This document shows, one piece after another, positions 1 through 5,563 of a DNA stretch of 5,563 bases. Each line of letters starts with the position of its first letter. Within the stretch, counting starts at the first letter, position 1. The position numbers and the translations under genes are program-made. The DNA comes from Halieaceae bacterium (GTDB taxonomy: Bacteria; Pseudomonadota; Gammaproteobacteria; Pseudomonadales; Halieaceae). The DNA lies in contig NYTG01000015.1 of NCBI GenBank assembly GCA_002683395.1, forward strand, positions 5,783-11,345, in the 5' to 3' direction. Under the pieces are notes generated by a model that worked only from the letters and a program-made list of their open reading frames with translations, did not search any database and was not told where the DNA came from.

Positions 1-2
1 CC

Positions 3-2021
3 CTCGCCATGCTGGCCTTGAGCCTCCATACCGTATCGCTCGGCCAGACAACGGACCCACAAGATGCGCTGGAGACCGTGATCGTCACGGCATCAAGATT
101 GCCCGCCTCGGCGATGACACTTCCCGTCGCCTGGTCAGTGGTTGACCAAGCGACGCTTGAGCGCATCGCACCCCAACATAGCAATCAGGTCTTTAATCGC
201 GTGGCAGGCGCCTGGGTCAGTCGAGGTAACGGCCAGGAATCACTGGTCTCAGTCAGATCACCGGTGCTGACAGGCGCGGGAAGCTGCGGCGCCTTTATGA
301 CCGCGCAGGATGGCATCAGCATGAGGTCGCCAGGCTTTTGCAACGTGAATCAGCTCTTTGACGCCAACCTCTTGCAGGCAGGTAGCGTCGAGGTTCTGAA
401 GGGCCCTGCCACGGTCGTCTTTGGCTCTAATGCCCAACACGGCATCATTAATGTACTCACTCGCAGTGTGAGCGAGACGCCGAACACCGTCAGCGTCGAG
501 GCGGGTTCTCGCGATTATTACCGCCTTTCTGCGAGCGGCGCCCTCGACAGCGTCGCGCTGGCGGCGCAATCAAGCCGCTACGGGGGTTATCAGGACGCCT
601 CGGGCTACGAGCAGCAGAAGGCCACGCTGCGCCTTGACCACGAGTGGCAGGAATGGCGCCTGAAGGGCTCACTGGAGGGCAGTCACCTAGACCAGGAGAC
701 CGCAGGCTATATTGGTGGCTTCGAGGCTTACAAAGACGACGATGCTCGCGAGGAGAACGGCAACCCGGAAGCTTACCGCAATGCCTGGTCGGGCCGCGGC
801 TATCTCGGGTTCAGCCGAGACTGGGGTGCGCACGCCGAAATCGCCATCCGACCGTATTGGCGCAGTAACAGCATGACTTTTTTGCAACATTACCTGCCGT
901 GGCAGGCCACTGAGTCCAATCGACACCAGAGTCTCGGGCTGCAAGCCATCGCCAACGGGCTGACGGGCAAACTGACTTGGCTTGCCGGTATCGATGTCGA
1001 TCACACTCAAGGGTCACTGCTGGAGACACAGGCGGAATTCTTCAGCCCCAACCAACCGGACGGTGTGCATTACGACTACGAGGTCGACGCCGACACGCTG
1101 GCAGGCTTTACCCACTTAACCTGGCAGCTGTCAGACCAATGGAGCCTCGATGGCGGCATTCGACTGGAAGAGACCCGCTATGACTACTCGAATCTGACGG
1201 ACTCGGGTTCAGCATGCGCCCCTACCGCCAGCGCCTGCCGATTCTTTCGGCCCGAGAGCCGCAAAGATCACTTCACTGATTGGACAGGCAATCTTGCCAT
1301 CAGCTACCGCACCGATCGCACCACTGTATTCGGGCGGGTGGCGCGCGGCTTCAGAGCGCCACAAACCACCGAACTCTATCGGCTTCAGTCAGGACAGCAG
1401 GTTGCTGATATTGACTCGGAAACCATGAATAGCGCAGAGATCGGTCTGCGTGGCAGCCTTCAGGGATTCAGCTATGATCTGGCCGCCTACTGGATGTCAA
1501 AAGAAGATGTCATCTTTCAGGATCGCGACCGCTACAACGTGTCCGGCGCGGAAACGACCCATCGTGGCATTGAGGCAAGCTTGAGCTGGCGACTCTCGGA
1601 CGTGTGGTCCATCAAGGGCAATGGCAGCTATGCACGCCACCGTTACGACAGTGATATTCAGCTGCTGGGCTCCCGGGGGAGCATCGAAGGAAACGACATT
1701 GATACCGCGCCAAAGCACTTTGGCTCGGTTCAGCTGCTAGCCGACTTTTCAGGCGCAGGGCCGGCGATCTCGGCTGAACTCGAGTGGCTATGGATCGCCA
1801 AATATTGGCTCGACCCCAACAATCAGCACGAATACGACGGCCACGAACTGCTCAATCTAAGGGCCGCGTGGGAAGTCTCACCCGGCGTCAAGGTCACTCT
1901 GGTGGCGACCAACCTGTTAGACAAGGGGTACGCCGAGCGCGCCGACTTCGGGTTTGGCAGCTATCGTTACTTTGTAGGCGAACCGCGCAGCGCGGTCGTG
2001 GGTATTGCTCTGGATTTTTAG
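3..2021 (+). CDS. TonB-dependent outer-membrane receptor (5' end probably cut by window edge)
   Basis: A 22-stranded-barrel type receptor that would import a ligand such as an iron chelate, vitamin or other scarce nutrient across the outer membrane using TonB-ExbB-ExbD energy. Numbered from the ATG at 9, a hydrophobic stretch ends near LGQ (11-13) and looks like the second half of a signal peptide. The TonB box ETVIVTASR is at 22-30. The plug domain runs about 35-153 and includes VEVLKGPATVVFGSNAQHGIINVLT (split here as VEVLKGPATV, 127-136, and GIINVLT, 145-151). The barrel fills the rest, with the typical GFRAPQTTELYRLQ (447-460), NLLDKGY (635-641) and a terminal phenylalanine (ALDF) as expected for BAM recognition. 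Cysteine pairs sit at 93/111 in the plug and 403/410 in a probable outer loop. The ATG at 9 leaves no basic n-region, and the frame is open to the edge (codons 3-8 read Leu-Ala), so the true start is probably upstream. The family call is secure. The substrate cannot be read from the sequence, and no neighbouring gene indicates it. Confidence 0.93.
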   Translation, partial: LAMLALSLHTVSLGQTTDPQDALETVIVTASRLPASAMTLPVAWSVVDQATLERIAPQHSNQVFNRVAGAWVSRGNGQESLVSVRSPVLTGAGSCGAFMTAQDGISMRSPGFCNVNQLFDANLLQAGSVEVLKGPATVVFGSNAQHGIINVLTRSVSETPNTVSVEAGSRDYYRLSASGALDSVALAAQSSRYGGYQDASGYEQQKATLRLDHEWQEWRLKGSLEGSHLDQETAGYIGGFEAYKDDDAREENGNPEAYRNAWSGRGYLGFSRDWGAHAEIAIRPYWRSNSMTFLQHYLPWQATESNRHQSLGLQAIANGLTGKLTWLAGIDVDHTQGSLLETQAEFFSPNQPDGVHYDYEVDADTLAGFTHLTWQLSDQWSLDGGIRLEETRYDYSNLTDSGSACAPTASACRFFRPESRKDHFTDWTGNLAISYRTDRTTVFGRVARGFRAPQTTELYRLQSGQQVADIDSETMNSAEIGLRGSLQGFSYDLAAYWMSKEDVIFQDRDRYNVSGAETTHRGIEASLSWRLSDVWSIKGNGSYARHRYDSDIQLLGSRGSIEGNDIDTAPKHFGSVQLLADFSGAGPAISAELEWLWIAKYWLDPNNQHEYDGHELLNLRAAWEVSPGVKVTLVATNLLDKGYAERADFGFGSYRYFVGEPRSAVVGIALDF

Positions 2022-2031
2022 GCCAGCGGGA

Positions 2032-2076
2032 ACCCTGACAACGTCGCTGCGCCAAGGGGGACGACGTGGGTCAGGT
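2032..2076. terminator. Candidate stem-loop between convergent genes
   Basis: This is the only notable structure in the 66-base gap between the receptor stop (2021) and the trpS stop (2088). The left arm is CCTGAC (2034-2039) plus ACGTCG (2041-2046). The right arm is CGACGT (2062-2067) plus GTCAGG (2070-2075). That gives 12 pairs interrupted by a 1x2 internal loop (A2040 against GG2068-2069), closed by a 15-base loop. The position suggests a two-way terminator or a 3'-end-stabilising hairpin for both transcripts. However, neither side is followed by a run of T, so it is not a canonical intrinsic terminator. Its role is inferred from position alone. Confidence 0.35.
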
Positions 2077-2087
2077 GGGGCACTGCA

Positions 2088-3095
2088 TCAGCTGTACGGG
2101 CGCAGGCCCACCGCCTGACGTACCTTCGCGAGTATGCCCTCGCTTTGTGGTCTGAGCCGCGCTGCACCGCTTATCAGGATCGCCTCCACGTCGCCGGGGT
2201 GAGCCATCAGATGCTCGTAGCGCGCTCTTGCCGGAGCTAGCTCGTCATTGACTCGCTCGAACAGCTGCTTCTTCGCCTCCCCCCATGCTATGCCATCCGC
2301 AAAAGCTTGCCGCATCCGCGCACGCTCCGTCTCGTCAGCGAAGGCACACCAAAGCTGAAACACAGTGGAGTCATCGGCGTCCTTGGGCTCGCCGGGTTCC
2401 AGCAGGTTCGTTTTCACTTTGTTGATCGACTTCTGCAGTTGCTTCGGCGTGCCAAACAACGGGATGGTGTTGCCGTAACTCTTACTCATCTTGCGGCCGT
2501 CAAGGCCCTGTAACACCGCCACGTGGTCGTCAATCACTGCCTCCGGGAGCGTAAAGATCTCGCCGTAATGATGATTAAAGCGCTGGGCAATGTCCCGGGC
2601 CATCTCCACATGCTGAATCTGATCACGTCCGACCGGCACCTGATGGGCGTTAAAAATCAGGATATCGGCGGCCATCAGAATCGGGTAAGAAAACAAGCCC
2701 ATGGTGATGCCAAAATCCGGGTCTTCGCCAGATTCCACGTTCGTCTGCACCGCGGCTTTATAGGCGTGAGCACGGTTCATTAGGCCCTTGGCCGCCAAGC
2801 ACGTCAGTACCCAGCTCAGCTCGGTGATTTCGGGAATGTCAGATTGGCGGTAAAAAAAAGTAGTCTCGGGATCTAGACCGAGCGCCAGCCAGGTGGCGGC
2901 GATCTCTCGACTCGATTGCGCTACCTCGTCCGGATTTTGATTTTTTATGAGCGCATGATAATCCGCGAGAAAGAGATAGGCCTCGACCGAGGGGTCTCGA
3001 GAGGCGGCGATAGCGGGTCGAATCGCCCCCACGTAGTTTCCCAAGTGGGGCGTGCCAGTGGTCGTGATGCCCGTCAGGACGCGGGTTGAGCTCAT
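2088..3095 (-). CDS. trpS: Tryptophanyl-tRNA synthetase
   Basis: Cytosolic class Ic aminoacyl-tRNA synthetase that joins L-tryptophan to tRNA-Trp with ATP. The Rossmann-fold signature motifs are intact: the HIGH-type motif appears as PHLGN (16-20) inside GTPHLGNYVGAI, and KMSKS is at 202-206. The family block YPILMAADIL (137-146) carries Asp144, which aligns with the tryptophan-indole-binding Asp132 of the Geobacillus enzyme. VPVGRDQIQHVEMARDIAQR follows at 153-172. At 335 residues it matches the usual bacterial length (E. coli has 334). The N-terminal wording LTGI...GTPHLGNYVGAIRPAI recalls the Pseudomonas/Xanthomonas type, whose members as I remember them are longer at the C-terminus. The ATG start is supported by a strong GAGGAG 8 bases upstream. 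The gene begins 19 bases after the apeB stop and is the last of the cluster. A run of eight T in the coding strand (2852-2859) encodes part of Phe80-Phe81-Tyr82, and the frame is intact across it. Confidence 0.97.
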   Translation of the reverse strand: MSSTRVLTGITTTGTPHLGNYVGAIRPAIAASRDPSVEAYLFLADYHALIKNQNPDEVAQSSREIAATWLALGLDPETTFFYRQSDIPEITELSWVLTCLAAKGLMNRAHAYKAAVQTNVESGEDPDFGITMGLFSYPILMAADILIFNAHQVPVGRDQIQHVEMARDIAQRFNHHYGEIFTLPEAVIDDHVAVLQGLDGRKMSKSYGNTIPLFGTPKQLQKSINKVKTNLLEPGEPKDADDSTVFQLWCAFADETERARMRQAFADGIAWGEAKKQLFERVNDELAPARARYEHLMAHPGDVEAILISGAARLRPQSEGILAKVRQAVGLRPYS

Positions 3096-3103
3096 ACTGT
3101 TAT

Positions 3104-3109
3104 CTCCTC
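3104..3109 (-). promoter_or_regulatory. Ribosome binding site of trpS
   Basis: GAGGAG read on the minus strand, 8 bases before the trpS ATG and inside the 19-base gap after the apeB stop. It is the strongest Shine-Dalgarno sequence in the window and fixes the trpS start. It also suggests that trpS is translated independently although it probably shares a transcript with apeB. Confidence 0.8.
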
Positions 3110-3114
3110 GCGCA

Positions 3115-4392
3115 TCAGACCGCGCGGCGATAGAAAGCCTGCAACAAGGCGTTCAATTGCGGGATATCTGCCGCACAGGCCAACTCTCTGATCGAATGCA
3201 TGGCCAACGTGGGCAGGCCAAGATCGGTGGTGGGAATCCCCGTTTCAGTCGCGGTAATCGGGCCAATGGTGCTGCCGCAAGCCAAGTCAGCGCGCATCAC
3301 AAAAGCCTGAACGCTCACCCCGGCCCGCTCGGCCAGTAAACGTAATCGCGCCGCCCCCTCACTATCTGTGGCGTAGCGTTGATTGCGATTGATTTTAATC
3401 ACGGGCCCCCCGCCCAGCTTGGGGTTGTGCTGCTCATCATGTTTATCGCTGTAGTTAGGATGCACCGCATGGGCGTTATCCACCGACAGCATCCACGAGC
3501 ACGTGCGCAAACTTTGATTCATGACCGGATCTGGCGCCAGCGCGGTCAGCGCGTCCATCAGCATGGGGCCCTGCGCCCCCACGGTGGAGGCACTCCCCAC
3601 CTCTTCGTGGTCTGTCGCTACGAACATTGACCAATCTGCGTCGTCAGCCTCAATCAGCGCGCTCAATCCGGCGTGACAACTCAGAAGGTTGTCGAGCCGC
3701 GCAGACGTGACGAATGCGTTATCCATACCCACCAGTCCGGGCGCCTGAGTATCGTAAAGCGACAGTTCATAATCCATGACGCGGGCACCCTGCCACTGCG
3801 GATCTTTCTCCATCAGCATCTCGGCGAGCCAAACCTTAAAATCAAAACCTTGTGGCTCTCCCACCATGACTAGCGGCACGACATCCTTTTGCGGGTTAAT
3901 ACTCCGCTGCTTATTGGCCTCCCGATCGAGGTGAATCGCCAGGCTGGGGATCACCGCTACCGCGCGACCTGAATCAAACAGGACCGATTCAAGTTGGTCC
4001 TGAGCCGTCAGCACGGTCACGCGACCTGCCACGGCGAGGTCGCGATCGAACCAGGGGTTAAGCAGCGCTCCGCCGTACACATCGACACCCAACTGAACGC
4101 AACCATCTCGCCCTTTGACTGGATTAGGCTTCACAGAGAGATTGGGACTGTCAGTGTGTGCGCCGACCAATCGCAGGCCAGCTTCTACCGGCGACTGCCC
4201 CGCCCGCACTGCAATCAAAGAGCTCCCTTGCCGCGTCATAAAATAGCCAAAACCCGGCTTCATCTCGGCGGTATCAAAGCGCTCAACCTCGCTAAAGCCC
4301 GCCGCAAGCAATCGCCCAGCCATCGCCGAAACAGCGTGGAATGGCGTGATCGCCTCGCCTAAAAACTCAAGCAGTTCGTCAACCTGTGTCAT
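3115..4392 (-). CDS. apeB: M18 family aspartyl-type aminopeptidase
   Basis: Cytosolic dizinc aminopeptidase of family M18 (DAP/DNPEP/ApeB), which removes N-terminal residues, often acidic ones, from peptides during peptide turnover; the family forms large tetrahedral dodecamers. The 425 residues match the usual bacterial length. All expected metal and catalytic residues can be matched to the human DNPEP set: His79 in GAHTDSP, bridging Asp234 in ARLDNL, the Glu263-Glu264 pair in DHEEVGS (general base plus zinc ligand), Asp305 in SVDNAHAVHPNY, and His399 in LAMHSIRE. The GGGPVIKINRNQRYATD block (327-343) is also conserved. There is no signal peptide. The ATG at 4392 is preceded by AGGGA at a 9-base spacing, and this site overlaps the uppP stop codon. 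It lies 12 bases after uppP and 19 before trpS, so it is probably cotranscribed with both. The exact substrate preference (Asp/Glu versus broader) cannot be read from the sequence. Confidence 0.96.
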   Translation of the reverse strand: MTQVDELLEFLGEAITPFHAVSAMAGRLLAAGFSEVERFDTAEMKPGFGYFMTRQGSSLIAVRAGQSPVEAGLRLVGAHTDSPNLSVKPNPVKGRDGCVQLGVDVYGGALLNPWFDRDLAVAGRVTVLTAQDQLESVLFDSGRAVAVIPSLAIHLDREANKQRSINPQKDVVPLVMVGEPQGFDFKVWLAEMLMEKDPQWQGARVMDYELSLYDTQAPGLVGMDNAFVTSARLDNLLSCHAGLSALIEADDADWSMFVATDHEEVGSASTVGAQGPMLMDALTALAPDPVMNQSLRTCSWMLSVDNAHAVHPNYSDKHDEQHNPKLGGGPVIKINRNQRYATDSEGAARLRLLAERAGVSVQAFVMRADLACGSTIGPITATETGIPTTDLGLPTLAMHSIRELACAADIPQLNALLQAFYRRAV

Positions 4393-4401
4393 CTCTAAAA
4401 T

Positions 4402-4406
4402 TCCCT
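4402..4406 (-). promoter_or_regulatory. Ribosome binding site of apeB overlapping the uppP stop
   Basis: AGGGA on the minus strand, 9 bases before the apeB ATG. Its first two bases are the last two of the uppP TAG stop (4405-4407). Ribosomes ending uppP would therefore cover this site, which fits coupled translation. The match to the Shine-Dalgarno consensus is moderate. Confidence 0.55.
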
Positions 4407-5193
4407 AGGTTATCCAGACCCACAACAGCAATCCCAGCAGCACTCGGTAGACCACGAAAGGCATCAGCCCCACTTTGTCTAACCAATAGATAAACACTTT
4501 GATTGTGGCGTAGGCAAACACCGCCGACAGCACAAAAGCGAGCAGCATTGCCTCAGCTTCCAGTCGCGTCTCGCCAGCATCTACCGTAGCCAGCATCACC
4601 AATAGTGCGCCACCAATGACCGGCACGCTCAGTAAAAAGGAGAATCGCGTGGCGGCGGCAGGATGGTAACCCAGAAATAGCGCAGCTGTGATCGTCACGC
4701 CCGAGCGAGACGTTCCCGGAATCAAGGCGAAGACCTGCGCAAGGCCGATCAATAGTGCATGACCATAAGACACCGGTCCCTGCCTCATGGCACCCCGTTT
4801 TGAGACCCGATCTGCCAGACCCATCAGCACGCCGAAACCCAGCGTGGTCACAGTAATGACGGCCACAGCGCGAGCCTCGATAGCAATCAGGTCCTTGAGC
4901 ACGACACCGACAATCACAACCGGAATCGTCGCAATGCACAGCGACCACAGCTCTGATCGATCCGCGGCGCTACCGGGCATGACACTGGTTAAAAAGCTGC
5001 CAAAGGTCGGGCGAAAATACCAGAGCACGGCGCAAAGCGTGCCGGCATGCACGCTGACATCAAACAGCAGCCCCTGATCAGGCCAACCCCAAATTTGTGA
5101 CGGGAGGATCAGGTGAGCAGAGCTCGACACCGGCAGAAATTCGGTCATGCCCTGAATCAGTGCCAGCGCTGCAACCTGTGCCCAGTCAGTCAT
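4405..5193 (-). CDS. uppP: Undecaprenyl-diphosphatase (BacA/UppP family)
   Basis: Integral inner-membrane phosphatase that converts undecaprenyl diphosphate to undecaprenyl phosphate, recycling the lipid carrier for peptidoglycan and other envelope polymers; overproduction in this family gives bacitracin resistance. Counting from the ATG at 5193, the protein has 262 residues (E. coli BacA has 273). The first signature, ALIQGMTEFLPVSSSAH (11-27), supplies the (E/Q)xxxE motif as Gln14 and Glu18, then Ser23-25 and His27. The second signature, PGTSRSG (159-165), holds Arg163, equivalent to E. coli Arg174. Hydrophobic segments lie near 41-60, 84-104, 108-128, 183-205, 215-236 and 242-261. The frame stays open upstream to an ATG at 5322, but those 43 extra codons lie inside tsaB, are polar and Cys/Arg-rich, and do not resemble the family. 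The start at 5193 has AGGGT 4 bases upstream and gives the normal N-terminus. It overlaps the tsaB stop by 8 bases. Confidence 0.95.
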   Translation of the reverse strand: MTDWAQVAALALIQGMTEFLPVSSSAHLILPSQIWGWPDQGLLFDVSVHAGTLCAVLWYFRPTFGSFLTSVMPGSAADRSELWSLCIATIPVVIVGVVLKDLIAIEARAVAVITVTTLGFGVLMGLADRVSKRGAMRQGPVSYGHALLIGLAQVFALIPGTSRSGVTITAALFLGYHPAAATRFSFLLSVPVIGGALLVMLATVDAGETRLEAEAMLLAFVLSAVFAYATIKVFIYWLDKVGLMPFVVYRVLLGLLLWVWIT

Positions 5194-5563
5194 GGCGACC
5201 CTGCTTTGACAGCTTTTTCCATCCAATATTTTTTTGGACGTATTGAGGGCAGACAGCGTGAGCCGGCTGAAGGTCCAAAGGCAGCGTTCCTGCCCCGAGC
5301 AACCCCGCCATGATCCCCGCATCGGGGGTCACATCCGGATACGTGTGCACAACGCATGCCAGCGACGGCGGAAAACGGTCCAGATACCGCTCACCAGAGC
5401 CCAACACCGTGACGGGTTGATGCGACGATGCGTTGCACAACTCCTCCGGCGAACAAATGAAAGCCTCTGCATCAGGTATAAACTGCTCCCCCTGCCACGT
5501 ACCCCACAAGCCATAAAGCTGGTCGATCTGCGCATCAATGGAGGACAGCACCCGGTCGCCATC
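5186..5563 (-). CDS. tsaB: tRNA threonylcarbamoyladenosine synthesis protein TsaB, C-terminal part (cut by right edge)
   Basis: TsaB (YeaZ) is the non-catalytic ASKHA-fold partner of TsaD. With TsaC and TsaE it makes the t6A37 modification of tRNAs that read ANN codons, in the cytosol. Only the last 125 residues are in the window, and the frame runs open to the edge, beginning DGDRVLSSIDAQIDQLYGLW. This matches the E. coli stretch RVLAAIDARMGEVYW in the middle of the protein. The ending PQYVQKNIGWKKL matches the typical TsaB tail (E. coli PVYLRNNVAWKKL). About 100 N-terminal residues, including the start and the N-terminal half of the fold, must lie beyond 5563. A GTG at 5551 is an internal valine codon in a conserved strand, not a start. 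The stop (TGA, 5186-5188) lies 8 bases into uppP. An A7 run in the coding strand (5229-5235) encodes the Gln-Lys-Asn of the tail. tsaB is the first gene of the cluster visible here; the promoter is out of view. Confidence 0.9.
   Translation of the reverse strand, partial: DGDRVLSSIDAQIDQLYGLWGTWQGEQFIPDAEAFICSPEELCNASSHQPVTVLGSGERYLDRFPPSLACVVHTYPDVTPDAGIMAGLLGAGTLPLDLQPAHAVCPQYVQKNIGWKKLSKQGRHD
5198..5202 (-). promoter_or_regulatory. Ribosome binding site of uppP inside the tsaB 3' end
   Basis: AGGGT on the minus strand, 4 bases before the uppP ATG at 5193 and within the last codons of tsaB. The spacing is short and the match only fair. Together with the ATGACTGA overlap this suggests that uppP translation depends partly on ribosomes arriving from tsaB. 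The site supports the 5193 start over the upstream ATG at 5322. Confidence 0.5.

Noticed and set aside
258..1029. Open frames on the minus strand and a second plus-strand frame inside the receptor gene
   Set aside because: They lie wholly within a clearly coding frame, have arginine- and alanine-rich or low-sense compositions typical of GC-rich shadow frames, and show no motif or ribosome binding site.
2022..2087. A promoter, small gene or small RNA in the convergent gap
   Set aside because: The gap is only 66 bases, GC-rich, with no -35/-10 pair or start codon with a ribosome binding site. Only the hairpin stands out.
3994..4362. 122-codon plus-strand open frame opposite apeB
   Set aside because: It is fully antisense to well-conserved M18 coding sequence, and its translation shows no domain, signal peptide or membrane segment.
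4553..4948. 131-codon minus-strand frame inside uppP
   Set aside because: It is a shadow frame of uppP, rich in Cys/Arg/Gly/Ser, with no recognisable family.
5222..5238. Small inverted repeat TCCAA...TTGGA flanking the T7 run, as a terminator
   Set aside because: The stem is only 5 pairs, the T-run is in the loop rather than after the stem, and it lies inside the tsaB coding sequence.
4405..5322. Longer 305-residue uppP starting at the ATG at 5322
   Set aside because: The extra 43 codons overlap the conserved tail of tsaB, are Cys/Arg/Ser-rich with no membrane character, and are absent from the family. The 5193 start gives the usual N-terminus and length.
5186..5551. A complete small gene starting with GTG at 5551
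   Set aside because: The frame continues to the window edge, and the codons around the GTG match the middle of TsaB (RVLSSIDAQ), so this is an internal valine of a longer gene.
1..5563. Mobile element, CRISPR array, tRNA/rRNA or defence system anywhere in the window
   Set aside because: No terminal inverted repeats, repeated spacers, transposase or integrase motifs, cloverleaf sequences or known defence domains were seen. Nearly all of the sequence is accounted for by five genes of well-known families.

Overview
The window looks like ordinary chromosomal DNA of a Gram-negative bacterium, most likely a gammaproteobacterium. It holds a TonB-dependent outer-membrane receptor. It also holds a TsaB tail with the proteobacterial ending PQYVQKNIGWKKL, and a tryptophanyl-tRNA synthetase whose N-terminus (LTGI...GTPHLGNY) recalls the Pseudomonas/Xanthomonas type. 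By eye the base composition is moderately GC-rich and fairly even. A marine heterotroph of the Halieaceae/Cellvibrionales kind would fit, but that is inference.

Layout. On the plus strand, from the left edge to 2021, lies a TonB-dependent receptor that is nearly complete; its extreme N-terminus (start of the signal peptide) is probably cut by the window edge. A convergent gap of 66 bases (2022-2087) contains an imperfect stem-loop. From there to the right edge everything is on the minus strand in one tight cluster, read from right to left: tsaB (3' part only, cut at 5563), uppP, apeB and trpS. tsaB and uppP overlap by 8 bases, uppP and apeB are 12 bases apart, and apeB and trpS are 19 bases apart, so this is very probably one transcript whose promoter lies outside the window.

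How the genes work together. The minus-strand cluster is housekeeping: t6A modification of tRNA (TsaB), recycling of the undecaprenyl carrier lipid for cell-wall synthesis (UppP), cytosolic peptide turnover (M18 aminopeptidase) and charging of tRNA-Trp (TrpS). Two of the four genes serve tRNA function; the other two have no obvious biochemical link to them. The TonB receptor is a separate unit for uptake of an unidentified ligand across the outer membrane.

I found no mobile element, CRISPR array, RNA gene or defence system, and no convincing sign of a new biological system. The findings below are modest: start-site and coupling details, the mixed housekeeping operon, the convergent hairpin, the cysteine pairs in the receptor, the form of TrpRS, and homopolymer runs inside genes. 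No gene-free stretch is longer than 66 bases.
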